Origin: Hydractinia symbiolongicarpus
Taxonomy: Eukaryota > Cnidaria > Hydrozoa > Anthoathecata > Hydractiniidae
Assembly (NCBI RefSeq): GCF_029227915.1
Contig: NC_079881.1
Location: 15,539,501 to 15,599,500, forward strand
Direction: 5' to 3'
DNA length: 60,000 nucleotides
Positions 18,782 through 31,700 of this stretch are shown piece after piece; the stretch's first letter is position 1, and each line of letters starts with the position of its first letter. The notes under the pieces were generated by a model. It saw only the letters and a program-made list of their open reading frames with translations. It searched no databases and was not told where the DNA came from. Both the position numbers and the translations under genes were made by a program.

Positions 18782-20229
18782 GTCGACAACCTCGTTCCCA
18801 GCGCCTGTTGTCTCTTTTCTTTAACCGGGACGGCGAGACGAACATGACCCTGGAGGAGGCCTCATCACCTGATCCTCAAATGCACAGTGTTTCTTGGTGT
18901 AATATTTAACGAGATTTGACTCAATGAACCAAAGTTTCATATATAACCTGTATCTTAGTCAAAATTAATATGCTGTCAAAAACATTTTAATTTTTACTGA
19001 AGTTACATGGGACTTTCAACTGAAAAGGACACTATATACTACCTGGTGTGGACTTATTTTGTTATTTTTTTATATTCACCATTGTAATTAGTATTAAAAG
19101 TCTTGAGCTAATATATGACAGTGCTGAGCTGTTCAATATCTACCACTATCTTCAGTGCATCCTGGATTTAACCATATGACAGATTGAACGCTCAATTAAA
19201 ATGTGCCTTAATATATGGTTCTGCTTGATTTTCTGAAATTTCTATATAGCGTGTTAGTAGTCCATAACAAATTTCAAGTCAAGAACTTTATTTTTTTAAA
19301 GATTGTACTTTGAATTTTCTTGAATTATGCCCGATAAATGCGCATTCGATGATAAAATGACTCTGACGGTTAACCTACTGGCTTTTTTATATTTCTTTTT
19401 GGTAACCAAAATATATAAAGTAATAAAACACGTGCACATTAACCACAACCTGAAATAATTTAAAACGTAATGATATAAGTATTTTGTAAAAAAAAACATA
19501 TTGTGTGCAAAATTATTTTGTCTATAAAGGACATGGGCGGCACTAGGTCCCCTTAGCTAGTAATTTTATGTAATGTCATTCTCTGCATAAAGCTGCAAAT
19601 TAAACTGGGGCACTTGGAAACAATTTGATTTTCTTTCTTTTTTTCTTATCTTGATAGTTTGCTAGGTATAGTGTGCTAGCTCGCTACTTTTCTAGTTTTA
19701 TTAAACTTTGCCAGCTATTGAAATATTTCCATGTAAGCAGTATCACTTTATAATGTTATTTCTTGCACTTTTATTGCTAAGTAATGCTTTCTAATACCAA
19801 CTTTCATACAGCGCAGTCTGGGCACGAGTAAAACGCTTGTAGGGAAAATTTTTCATAATGCTAGCGCAACAAGAAGAAAACAACAACATTAACAAAAAAT
19901 TTAACTTGTGGCTTACCCATGGAGGTATAAAAAACTTTTATACCTCCCTGCTTTACTATTATAACACTAAAATTAAAGAAGGGTATTCTTTAATGGTATA
20001 GACTGTGCTATAGTTCCTCCGCCATTTCTTAAAATACAAACAGCTTTTTCATGTTCGTCCCAGACTCCCCGTCTCGCCAAAATGTTTTTTGTGACGCAAT
20101 GATTATGTGACACCTTCGCGCAAATCAGGTTTCATAATCGGACCAGCCTCCTCCAGGGCCATGTTCGTGTCGCCGTCCCTGTGTCAGAAAAGATACAAGA
20201 TGCCCTGGGGACGAGGTTGTGCAGTCGAC
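18779..20229. mobile_element. 1.4-kb non-autonomous element with AACCTCG ends
   Basis: Inverted ends of about 90 bp (18786-18875 and 20130-20220) share AACCTCGTCCCCAG, GGGACGGCGA and ACGAACATGGCCCTGGAGGA (left copy with ACCCTGG). The 9-bp GCAGTCGAC lies at both outer edges (18779-18787 and 20221-20229), a probable target duplication. The interior is AT-rich without a credible gene. Related shorter elements are at 24067-24183, and weaker ones near 21010-21090 and 24630-24740. Confidence 0.78.
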
Positions 20230-21890
20230 ACCAAATATACCACCACCATCTGGAGTTGGTTGGGACGCCGATGATAGTGGTTCACTGTCGATTCAGTAAA
20301 TGTAAAGGAAACCCGCTTCAACTGAAATTTTAAATATGATTAACTGTAATTGCAAATCTTCAGAATGCAAAACAAGCCTTTGTGTTTCGCAACAACAACT
20401 ATATAAATGGATCTTCGTACAGATCGTCATCTTTAAATAGCGATATAAATGAAAGTGACGATGCAGAAACTGATGCTATAACGGTTTTATTTATCTCAGA
20501 TGTTCTATTTTTGTACTTCAAGATGTAAATAGGATGACGTCATAATTCAAACTTGAGACGTTAATATCTCGTTACCGCCTGAAAATCTTACTGTCTTCCT
20601 TTATATTTTTTCTTGCTCTATTCTGTGTTCTTTCGAATGGCATATTCACATTTGGCAATTTTCCTTAAATAAATTCACTCTGCCGTGTGACGCCATAATT
20701 ACCTAAATTGTTCCTGGAAGTACGTTATTGCTGTCTTCAGATGTGCCAGTAAATGTTTTTGTGTTCAGCAGCATATTTTGTCCAAGCTTTAATATCTTTT
20801 ACATTCTTACCCTCCCATCGTAATAAAAATACCACCAGCGTTCTCAGTACTAAACATATCTGTTCTACCTGCCACTAAAAAAGCCAAATATTTTTTCGCA
20901 AAAATAAATCCAGAAAAAAACACAAACGTTTCTCCTTCTGTTATTTTTTTATGTAGAACCTAACTTATTTTCATAATTAACAGAACTTAAAAAAACCAAT
21001 CAGATAGCAGAACAGACCAGCCTGGTTCCAGGATTATTTTTTCACGCGGTCTCGTATATCAAACTGCCCTGGGAACGGAGTTGGCAGCAGGCAAAGTTAA
21101 TTAAAAAGGGACCGGCATATATTTCAGGCGTCCGCATATATTTATGTCCACGGTTGTAGGTATGCTGTCGATAGAACAGTTTATGTTTCCTCTCTTGTTT
21201 TACTTACGAAGATCCTGTTCCTTTTGTGTTATAGCAAATGCAACAAGAAAAACATGCGATGTGTGAGATAAACTTTCACGAACACAGAGAGACATTTAAA
21301 GCATAATACCATACAATTTCTAAGAATGTATATGCGTCGATATTATTCATAATTTTCAAAGTCACAAAATTTCAAGAAAAGACCACAAATTGCGGTCTTA
21401 AATTACAAAGTACAAATATGGGCAGTACATGTAAGTACATGTACAACCGCCGCATTTTCTCAAAGTCGCCAACTTAGTTATTATGATAAACAAAACAAAT
21501 GTTAACCGCGGATAAACAGAAGTGTATAACAAAAAATCTTATGCGTTGCACAATTTGCGTAAAATATTTCTTCTCTGTTGTAATAATAGCTGTGTTTTGT
21601 ATGTTCAAAATGGCTGCCCGCAGCTACATTCCTAGTTTCCCGCGTAGTAAATAATTTGCTGACGGGCAAACCTTTAAGACTTTTCACGGTTTTACTAGTC
21701 TGTTATTATTATTAGGAAAAAAAATTTTCTTAAAAAAAGTTATTGTACAGTTAAACATATATGAGAATAACGGTAAGAATGAACTCATTCTATTTACTGA
21801 AGAATGTGACAGAGGAGAAACTGTTGTTGGTTATAGAACCTACATCTTCGTTAACTGCTGCGTAATGCTTAAATATTGTAGTGCCAAATT
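20230..21890. other. No confident gene; Cys-rich fragment at 20330-20540
   Basis: A short plus-strand stretch near 20340-20525 reads INCNCKSSECKTSLCV and, in another frame, SSLNSDINESDDAETD. This looks like a decayed Cys-rich DNA-binding segment of transposon origin, but it is too broken to assign. The rest, to 21890, shows no gene. Confidence 0.3.
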
Positions 21891-21891
21891 T

Positions 21892-22398
21892 CACTTAAAC
21901 TTTACTTAAATTTTACTTAAATTTTACTTAAATTTTACTTAAATTTTACATAAATTTTACATAAATTTTACATAAATTTTACTTAAATTTTACATAAATT
22001 TTACTTAAATTTTACTTAAATTTTACTTAAATTTTACTTAAATTTTACTTAAATTTTACTTAAATTTTACTTAAATTTTACTTAAATTTTACTTAAATTT
22101 TACTTAAATTTTACTTAAATTTTACTTAAATTTTACTTAAATTTTACTTAAATTTTACTTAAATTTTACTTAAATTTTACTTAAATTTTACTTAAATTTT
22201 ACTTAAATTTTACTTAAATTTTACTTAAATTTTACTTAAATTTTACTTAAATTTTACTTAAATTTTACTTAAATTTTACTTAAATTTTACTTAAATTTTA
22301 CTTAAATTTTACTTAAATTTTACTTAAATTTTACTTAAATTTTACTTAAATTTTACTTAAATTTTACTTAAATTTTACTTAAATTTTACTTAAGTTTT
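21892..22398 (+). repeat. 11-bp tandem array (TTTTACTTAAA), about 46 copies
   Basis: Near-perfect head-to-tail copies of ACTTAAATTTT. A sub-block near 21945-22010 carries ACATAAATTTT variants. Every unit holds an AAATTTT tract, so A/T tracts recur every 11 bp, close to the helical repeat. Confidence 0.97.
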
Positions 22399-22552
22399 GG
22401 TAACGCAACTGTTTATGCTGAAGATTAAAATTCACACTACTTCGAAAAAATGTATCGGAAATTTCATGTCAGCTCTTGCTGTGCGTTCTTACTATGCTTA
22501 TCTACAAATGTCAAACTTATTCCTCACGTGTTTGCAACATTCACACGTGATA

Positions 22553-22588
22553 ACATACATACATACATACATACATACATACATACAT
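22553..22588 (+). repeat. ACAT microsatellite
   Basis: Nine uninterrupted tetranucleotide units of ACAT. Confidence 0.97.
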
Positions 22589-22739
22589 TTCCCTTCTCCT
22601 TTTTAATCTAACAAATTTTAATTTTAACGTAACATTCGTTAATAGTTTACTGACAAAATAGGAATGGTGACGAGGTTGGATAATTAGATTATTGTTAAGG
22701 TGACGGTATACCTTTATTGTATCAAAAAATTGTTGTTGT

Positions 22740-22867
22740 TTTTATTACCTTTTTATACTAAAAAAACGAAAATCTTTCCAATGGTGAAACTATTTATTTA
22801 TTTTTCGAAAGGGAATATTGATTTTATTACCTTTTTATTACCTTTTTATACTAAAAAAACGAAAATG
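22740..22867 (+). repeat. Direct repeat of about 32 bp
   Basis: TTATTACCTTTTTATACTAA and the following AAAAACGAAAAT occur at about 22742-22773 and again at 22834-22867. No gene is seen between 22590 and 23280. Confidence 0.7.
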
Positions 22868-23289
22868 CAAAGGACTAAACAGGGGGTAGCTACAACCAAA
22901 AACAGTCTGGCCATGTTTACAAATATTTTAGTTCCATCGAAATAGAATAACGATAGGATTTGTACTTCTTCTCTGTACTTTACTAACTTTACGTTAGCGT
23001 TATTTGCGAATTCTCTATTATTCACTAGTACATCGTAGAAAATAATTGCTGGAAGCTCTATTTATTTGACTTTACTGTGAAGATTAATTTGTTTGTCTTT
23101 TTGTGCTACTTCAACCTCAAGCAAAAATTTGTCTTCTGATACTTTCAAAGAATGCAAACATTAGCTTTGAACTGAAAGTAATTTGATCACCGAAAGTACA
23201 CTTAGTGGCAGACAAAAGAATAAATAAAAGGTTTCGTGTTGAATCAAAATAAATAAATAAATAAATTAAGAACACGTGATGGCGATAAG

Positions 23290-23297
23290 TATAAATA
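23290..23297 (+). promoter_or_regulatory. TATA box of the antimicrobial-peptide gene
   Basis: TATAAATA lies 86 bases before the start codon of the three-exon gene at 23376, which leaves room for transcription start near 23320. Confidence 0.55.
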
Positions 23298-23375
23298 CGT
23301 GAAGCTGGATAAGTGGACGTTAGGTAGTCTGGACCGCCCTTTGTGTCAGGATATCAAGGAAGGCAAATTTTTAGA

Positions 23376-24421
23376 ATGAGATTAATTTTTGTGTTGGGCT
23401 TTTTAGTCCTTATAGGCGTGACTCTTGCAGGTAACAACAACAATATTTTTTATTTTTTTAATCTTACCACATGTATTACATAAGAAATAATCAAATTGTC
23501 ATTTATAAAACCTTTCTATAATCTTAAAAACCATGTATTAAAAATGTCTTGTTTTTATAGCTGTATTTTGTTTACAATGTGTGCTAAAATTACCACTTTA
23601 TAATACGAATGCACGAATTACGTATCCACATATTCCTCCGCAGGTTAAAAAATAGAATTTACAATATATACTTGTCCCTGGTTTTTCATACATTTAATTT
23701 AATATTGTATATTTACCATATGTATTTTTTTTCAGATTATAGAGACTATCTTGAAGAAGCAAGGGAAGCAAAACGTGACGAAGAACTTGAAGATCTTTTA
23801 AGTGATGATGAAGACGATGAAATTACCGTCTCTGATGGTAAACTTCTCTTAGTGTTTCTCCGATCATACAAATGCTCTTATTGTGGACTTTGGCCCCTTT
23901 ATTAAACATTTCAATTATTAAGTATTTCTGTTCAAAATGTGGCAGTCTTTGTGGTAACGAAATTTATGTATTAGATTTATTAAAGTTCCGGCCGGGTCTT
24001 TTGCAACTAAAATGTGTTTTCTTCCTCTCTAATATCGCTATAATTGGAAGACGTCAAAGCACACGGCAACCTCGACCCCAGAGCTTCTTTCTGCCTTTAT
24101 TATCGCAACGGCGAAGAACTTTCTTTCGTCTCGCCGTTGCGATATAAAAAAAACAAAAAGCCCTGGGATTAAGGCTGAGGTTAGCTAATTTGTTTTTTTT
24201 AAATCGTTTTTCCCCTGAATTTATTCTTGTTTTATGTTCACATTACAGAAGACCTTCCAGAAGAAGATGAAAATTTAGAAGATCCCCGTGCGTTACCATG
24301 GCGAAGTCGGCGTTGGAGGTTCCGCGGACGTCGATGGAAACGCTTTAGAGGACGGCGATTCATCCGAAGATACGGACCACATATTGTTCGCACATATCCT
24401 GTGTGGGGAGGGAAAAAATGA
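23376..24421 (+). CDS. Arminin-like cationic antimicrobial peptide precursor, three exons
   Basis: Exons 23376-23430, 23736-23837 and 24249-24421 join in phase (each boundary after codon base 1; GT-AG introns) into a 109-residue precursor. Residues 1-18 (MRLIFVLGFLVLIGVTLA) are a signal peptide. Residues 19-64 are strongly acidic (LLSDDEDDE, DLPEEDENLED). Residues 66-109 hold 15 Arg, 3 Lys and 4 Trp, with a near duplication (RWRFRGRR, WKRFRGRR) and the end PVWGGKK, where Gly before a dibasic pair could give an amidated terminus. Acidic propiece plus cationic C-terminus with a GKK-like end is the arminin architecture known from Hydra epithelium. The acidic part would neutralise the peptide until cleavage. 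A TATA box lies upstream; an inverted-repeat element sits in intron 2. Similarity to arminins is from pattern, not alignment. Confidence 0.82.
24067..24183. mobile_element. 117-bp inverted-repeat element in intron 2 of the peptide gene
   Basis: Ends CAACCTCGACCCCAG and CTGGGATTAAGGCTGAGG pair roughly, with an inner stem of ATCGCAACGGCGA around GAAGAACTTTCTTTCGTC. It shares its ends and the GGCGA block with the 1.4-kb element at 18.8-20.2 kb, so it is probably an internally deleted relative. Confidence 0.65.
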
Positions 24422-26023
24422 GTATTTAACAAAGTAATGTTTAGATAGATTTTACGGAAAAATTTGAACAATAACTGTACAAAATCAGCTGTTTTATTTA
24501 CCTTGGCACTACCTCCTCAACCGCAAACCGAATACATTGGTTAAACGCTTTCCTTCGAATTAACGCCACATCGTGACCTAAAATTCATTAAGAAGAACGC
24601 CTTCTTCTTTTGAACGCGTTTGTAAGCACGTCCAACCTCTTGCCGAGCGTCTGTTGGCTCTTTTATATATATCAAGACAGCGATATCGCTGTCTGGAATC
24701 AAAAATAAAAAATAGGGGTGGTGACGAGATTGAAGTGCACCTTGGTCCATCACACAAATGCGTGTCGTACTACAAAAGAATAATGAACTTTTTTATCTGG
24801 CCTTATAACAGACCTAAATTTATTTTTTGCCAAATTTTCGATTTTTACATCACTTAAATCTTTAAATAAAAAAGGGTAAATTTTCAACACAAAAGAGATA
24901 AAATAACAATTGTTTTTTTTTAATAAAATTTAATTTGTTTACAAGTGTAAATATTATCTCAAGAACAATTTTTGAATCAGGTGTATCACTGATACACCTC
25001 CGCGTTTTAGGCTTAAATGTACAAGAGAATGTAGAGACAATACTAAAATATTATTGTTCTGGGCATACCGGAGCTCTTCAACGATGTTTTTTTCTTTAAA
25101 GGAGGGGCGAACTGCGCTGCGGCACGGCTGCTGAATAAAAGTTTATGATAAGTGTTGATTTTAAAGACCAGACTGATTGGCTTGCTCGCCTGCTCCATAA
25201 ACTCTAACTATAAACCATACATCATTTTGTTTACATTTTTGTGAGTGCTGAATTATTTATAATTGAGTATTTTTACGCATTTGTCAAACGGGTGGCTAAT
25301 TTAAAAAACAATGGGATATATTTCTCTTTCTTGTGATGGTCACGGGGTCAATGTATACAAAGTGATTTAACAAGAAAAAGTTGAAGATCAAAATGGCAAA
25401 AATGTTGAACAACATGTAAAGAACATATTTTTATTATTTTGTACTACTTAACTTGCCAATAAAATAGCGAGTAAAGATAAAGAAAGTAAAAAAACAAAGA
25501 AGAAAGATGAAGCCACCATATTGGACGTTCGATTTGTTATTGAAGGTTTCCGGTCTGTATATTTATTTAAATTTGGCGCCATCTCATGATAAAAAACTTT
25601 ATCGTTCGAAGTTGGTAGTATGTTGTGGAAAAGGGACTCAAAACATGAAAAAATATTGTTGTTGGTTATGACAGATATTTCTTTAGTTCAGAGAAGTTTA
25701 AACGAAGGTTATAAAAAGCTGCTACTACTATAGTACGTAAAATATTCTTGGTTATCTCAAGTAAAAGATGTTATTTTTGATTTTTACTAAAAAGTACATT
25801 TAAAACCTACTTATTTTCACCCCATGCAGCCCATGGAATTCTGTAAAAATGTTGTTAGAAAGATATATAGGTAGTTAGTCGTGAAATATAGTTTTTTATT
25901 TGGTATTATAGTAGTTATCTTAGCAGATTTTAGGATTTAGAAATCTATATGTATTTGTCTCTCGCTTAAAATTTATTTTCTGGCTGCCACAAAATAGTTT
26001 CTTGTTCGCCTCTCCTTTAAAAT
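24422..26023. other. No gene recognised; short hairpin at 24979-24999
   Basis: AT-rich. A 10-bp perfect hairpin AGGTGTATCA/TGATACACCT with a one-base loop lies at 24979-24999. Remnants of an AACCTCG-family element are at about 24630-24740. Confidence 0.4.
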
Positions 26024-26560
26024 AAACAAGACGTATGATATACGCAAACAACCTCGCGAATAAAGTTTACAAAAAGCTGTCTATCAAATTGGGATTTTTG
26101 TTACGAAGTTAGACACGACATATTTTACTATTCAGATACGCAATAATATTTGTTACACACTTATTTTTCAAAATTGATTTGTGAGACCTTCCTGAACGGA
26201 AAATTCCTCGAACTTTTAATTTTCGATGGGTCCGTCTTGGCTGAACCGACTGACAGGAAGAAGAAAGACCACAAACCCACAAACCCCAAAATTTGCGAAA
26301 TTCATTAATTCAGTTAATTCTGCCTACATTCACTTTTAAAAAGTTTGGTGGAAACACCTTTATTTACTAGTTAGTTAAACAAGTGTTTTGAACACTTGTC
26401 TTATCTTTTTAAAAAAGAAAAAAGAAAAAAAAAGTAAAAATAGTTACCAAGATGAGATTCGAACACACCACGACTCCCGTGTCGGTGCTCAGAGAGGCAA
26501 AAATTTCCATTCTTGTAGGACACATTTGCGTTTTAATACAAGCTCACGAGCTTGTAATAA
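26024..26560 (-). repeat. SINE-like repeat, copy 1
   Basis: Shares its outer parts with 58640-58952: AAACAAGACGTATGATATAC at the left, and at the right a block ending CAAGCTCACGAGCTTGTAATAA. Read on the minus strand, 26498-26443 contains GTGTTCGAATCTCATCTTGG, a B-box and T-arm-like sequence of a tRNA. That suggests a tRNA-derived SINE transcribed by RNA polymerase III. This copy has about 220 extra bases in the middle. Confidence 0.6.
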
Positions 26561-28621
26561 AGATTTTATTAACACGAAAAACAACTTCTTAAGCTAAACT
26601 AATGGAAACAAGTGGAGTACCTTTTAGCTTCAACTCCAAGAGGTGTTTAATAATTTTTTACGTCTTCCCAGTTTATTACTTTGTGACACAAATGACACTA
26701 CTCGATAGGAAATTTATCTAGCTTTCAGAAAAATATATATTTTGTATAGTTTTATTTTGCAGTTTAGAAAGTATAGACAATATTCTTAATACGGGTAGTA
26801 GGTGTTTCATATATCATTAATGGAATTTGAAAGTAAAATTGAAAGTAAAAAATGTCTTTTCAGAACTTTAAAAGACTTTTATCCGCAATTATTACCCGAC
26901 TTTTATTATTTCAAGAAAGAAAGTAAAAGCTCTCTATTTTTTTTAAACTACGCCGTAGCAACCTAGACACCAGGACTTCTTCTCCTTTTGATACAAAGGA
27001 CGTCGGTGTAGAAAGAGGAGAAAAGAAGCCCTAGTATTGTTGACTCCATGAAAACTGGCCATTACTCGGCGTCTGGTTGTCTGGTTACAAATAATGCCTC
27101 GAAAATTAAAGGGCACAAAGAGTTTGAGTGGCAACAATAAAACAGAAAAAACGTTTGCTAAAAGGAATCTAATGACTTCCTAAGATTATGAATCCAAAGA
27201 ATGATCTTCAACGTAAGAAACCACTTTTGCACAAGTATGTCTGTCAAACAGACCTACTTGTGCCATGGAGTCACCTCTGCCGCAGAGAATGGCGGGGAAC
27301 CTGTTAATAAAATGAATCCGAAATATAAGAGAAAATATTATGATGAGTAAATTACAGAACAGGGTGCTGACTTCCAGGTCCTTGTTTCAAGTCGCAGAAC
27401 ATTTGGCATGTTAAAAAGTTAGGTTGCCCCGAAATATCGCACACAAAGACTTTTGGAAAAAAACACGTCTCCATATTTTGGGCAGGATCGTAGCTAACAC
27501 AAAAAAATAAGCGCACAAAAACAACTATAAAATAACAGTTAAGATTGTTACGGACAGGAAATTTGCGGTGATGGTTCGCAACACAACCAAAAAAAAATTA
27601 GTAATGCAAGAAACATTCATTCTCTTTTTATCTTAAGTACGCAAATACATTGTTTAACATCAGGAAACCATAAAAAACATTTTTACATCTCGTTTCTTTT
27701 CCTTTTTGTTTCACATTATCCTTGTGCTTTTCCAAGAATTTAGTTGATTGTTAATTTTTCATTTAAACTTTTATAGCAAATTAACGTAACGTTATGGCAA
27801 AATAACAAATTTCACGATTTGGTAAAGATCCTAGCCTACTGGTAATAATACCCGTGTTTTATTTGTCTGGCACCGCAATAGCGAAGTAGGGGGGGGGGGG
27901 GGGGGGGGTGATAACGGGTGAACGCGTGAATTAATTAGTTTAATAGTATTGGCCTCATTTTCTCAGTGAGACAACTGCACGGTCACACTGCCCTTCATTA
28001 AGATTGTTTGCTCATAGCATGTTTGCTTGTATGTTTATAAAGATTTGACAAGACTTGACGTGCTCTTGAAAGACTATGACAGCGTGGGTGGGAAATTAAA
28101 CTCGTCAGATGTCATTCGATTCTGTCGTAATAAACAGTTTCTTCACGACTTCTTGATACACAAATCTGAACTAAAATATAAAACATTTTATTCAAGAAAA
28201 TGCTGAGTTTATGGAAAGTATGCAAGGACGTAGAATATAGGTTGACTAGGGGTGTACAATACAGTACACGACACAGTCGTCGACGCCATCTTGGGATTAA
28301 AAAACTCCCCGTGGAGAAGAACATCTTGTCAGTGCATAATTTACTCTCCATCATAATGAAGAAGATATTAAACCAATTGAAATTGGGTTTGTTTTCATTT
28401 TTACAAAATAAAACTTAATTGGGATTGTGAGATAACTTGATAATACCTACACAAGCGCCCCAACTAAAAAAATAAGACAAAATATATTTGCACGCGGAAC
28501 ACTAGAATGCCTCAATTTCAAATAAAAACATGACGCAAACGGCACAGAATTTAATAAAACTATCATCAACTTTTGCGTCATTAATTTTTGTTTTTCTCCA
28601 CCATACTGCATCCCGCCATAT
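26561..28621. other. No gene recognised; G-run and hairpins
   Basis: Contains a degenerate CAACCTAG...GGAGAAAAGAAGCCCTAG element near 26958-27045, a 13-bp hairpin at 27226-27261 (CACAAGTATGTCTG and its partner), and 20 consecutive G at 27889-27908. Coding similarity is absent. Confidence 0.4.
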
Positions 28622-28780
28622 CTAATCTTCCAAAGGTATATTTCGGAATAAGTAGGACATTGATTCGCCATTATGAATACGTCGCACGGCTTCTGACAAT
28701 ACTGGACTAATATCCACTGAACGTATCTTTGGACAGCTGGGAAGCTTGTTTTCAAGAGGAACCGTGTTAGTTACAATCAC
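28622..28780 (-). CDS. PRPSAP: PRPSAP terminal exon
   Basis: Acceptor TTTTTAG before [20 protein letters not shown]; ends at TAG 28622-28624. It encodes the C-terminal helix and strand with the conserved RRIHNGES...LFRN end. Confidence 0.92.
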   Translation of the reverse strand: MIVTNTVPLENKLPSCPKIRSVDISPVLSEAVRRIHNGESMSYLFRNIPLED

Positions 28781-31700
28781 CTAAAAATCAATACCTAAAT
28801 ATAGACTAAGAATAGTTTCTAAAAAAAGAAGCAAAAACAGTATATTATAAATTCCAAAGATGTATGCACATTTAAATATATTGGAGCTACTAAAAACATG
28901 GTTAAAAACACACGATTTATCTTCTCTCTAATGCCAGTACTAATGGACAGTATAGTTTATTTTCACCAGCATTTAAATTTATATAGTGGCATTTATTTAA
29001 AACATAATAGATTCCCACATTTCAAAAATTTAAACATCAATTCTGGTTGGGTAAAATAATAAAATGATAGTTCTGTTTGTTTGTTTTTATTTCGCAGAAA
29101 TGAGATGTTTGTAGGTATGTTCTTTTTTTCAGTTTTTTTTTAAATTTTACTTATTTTCACCCTTGCTTATTTGATGAGACATTAAAAAACCAGGCGAGGT
29201 TACCAAAGCTTTATGTAACCATCGTCAAACTCATTCAAGACGTCTATAAAACGTCTCTCCTCTATTTCTTTAAGACGTCTTTTTATATGCGGCTTTTAAG
29301 ACATTAAGACCTCCTTTAAAGGTCGTTTAAACGTCGATTTTTTGCCAGCTGGGGAGCATCGAAAATATCAGCATAATTTAGAAGATAAAATTCTCCCAAG
29401 TTAAAAGTATAAAAGTTGACACCCTTCAGATAAATGAGAAATTTAATAAATTCAGGTAGTGCAGCAAAATGTTGTGGAATAGTGAGGGTGATCACTTACA
29501 TGTCATAGCAAAGCATTCCTCATGACTGTCACAACTTTTATAAAAAGAATACTCAAAGAGAACAGCTACGACATTTTTAAAAGAACTTTAAAACACAGGA
29601 GAAATGACTAGACTTTAAAAACTTAAATTATATTTTAAGATGCTCGTCATTTATATTTTTGTTTGCAAAATTTATTTGATATTGCGGGAAAACATTTACG
29701 TAAGAGATATTAATATACTTGAATGCAAAAAGCCCTAATCCCAAATGGCCATGTACTTTTCAAGCTGAAATGAGCTTAAAACCTCAAAACAGAACAAACC
29801 TTTTTCCTAAATTAGAATTTTTTAACAAATTGTTCATACTTCGTCAATGGGTGATTCCATTAAAACCCGTGGCGCATCACCAGAAAACAAGCCATGGGTA
29901 GCCACAACATAAATTTTGTTGGCACCTTCCATCTTTAATATTTTCGCTGCGTCGCACAGGACGGCTGCGTCGTCCACTATATCTTCCTACAGTACAAATA
30001 CAAATGTTTCCAAACAAGTCATGCCTCAGCTCTGTAAGGTCTCGTTGCAGCGAAATTAAGTCAAAACAAATGTGAATTTTATTTATCTTATTATTTTTTA
30101 GTTGAATGTTTATAGAGGGTCTAAACATTTCCGAAAATATATTTTTTTTAAATTTATGTTGTTAATGTGTGAAAAAAGAATTACAAAAAGTTTAGGATAT
30201 CGACCTATAGGATAAAAATTCAAAGGCTTCATATTTTCGATAAAAAAGCGGCAAAATTTTTTCTTACTCTTGCCTGATTAAATTTTTGAGTTTAGTCGCT
30301 TTTTGCTGCTTGTTTCCTTTCAATAAAACCTCAACAGGAGAACAATAAAAACTGTATATATCAGTCAATTTTTTATTTTATTTTATTTGAATATGTTCTC
30401 TGTTTTGGTCCTTAACTTCTGCTTCGTAATTTTCTTCTAAGCTCTCTTTTTTCTCTGCTATGCTCACTTGAAATGTTATTTAGAAAGAAGATGAGCGCAG
30501 ATATTGATACAAGGCTGTTCTTCGTGTTACCTCTTTAACCGTTATTGACTCAAAGGTATTAAATTCAAAAATCAATAAAAATGGCCAAAAAAATTATAAT
30601 AAATTAGTCGGTAAAAAAAAATCGGAAAAATGTTTGGTTAAATAAAGACGCCGAGATAAATAACCAGTGAAGAAATTCATCTCTTAAAATGATGTTTTTA
30701 TGGTAACATTCTTACCACGATTATTGCAATCTTTCCTTTCACATCGCCCACAATTGTTAACGGCTTTTTAACTTTCGTCGGCATACCTAAAATGACACAA
30801 TAAGTAAAATAAAATCAGTGGAATATGACGTGCTTGCCGTCTGAGAGTATAACTATTATTTCGAATAAAACACAATGAACACAGCAGTAACTATAACAGA
30901 CCATACCTGGCAATTGACGAATGAACAGAGTTAAAAAAAAGTGCACGAAAAAATTTGGCGCATTTTTATCGTTTTCGTGACTATTGAATTTTGTGAATCA
31001 TTTTTATGGATTGTAGTAAATTGTAAAGATTGCTTTTATAGAGAGACAACAACATATTCGCGAAAATGGCGCGCTATGAACGTGGACGTAAAAATATTTT
31101 AAGAACACCCGTGGCATAAATTACCACCCATCCACGCACCCACCGATCCTCCTCCCTACCTACTTATTCTCTCCCTCCCTCCTTCCTTCTTTCCCTCCCA
31201 CCCTTCCTCTTTCCCTTTCTCCCTCCCTCTCTTCCTTCCAGCTTGCTTCTTTCCATCCTTCTTTACCTCACTGATTTTTTTGTGGAAAAGCTTTTGATTT
31301 CAATGACTTTCCCAAGACAGACCGCAAAATTGTGGGAGAGGGCCGTTGGTGGATTACCTAAGAATTCAACTCCTTTTTAAAAGGCCCTGTACCAAGATCT
31401 ACACAGCAAAGGCGTATTTAGGTAGAAATAAACTGATGAAGTTTATGGCAGCAAGGGTGAGTTTATGAAAGGGTGCAGTTTGTTAGAGGGAACTGTTTAA
31501 AAGAGGAAGCGACGTTAGTAATAACTATGTGAGTATGTTTAATGCATAGTTGGCAGCATCCAAGGACGCTTACCGAGATACGAATACTGCAAGGAGTACA
31601 CTCCATTATTCGAGAACTGGCGTTGATAGAGTTCTATAAGAGATTAATCCACATTAACACACACACACACACAACGAAAAACAGTAGCTAAACTTAGACA

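Noticed and set aside
26443-26498. A genuine tRNA gene
   Set aside because: Only the T-arm/B-box part is convincing; no acceptor stem or anticodon arm can be folded, and the unit is repeated with flanks like a SINE.
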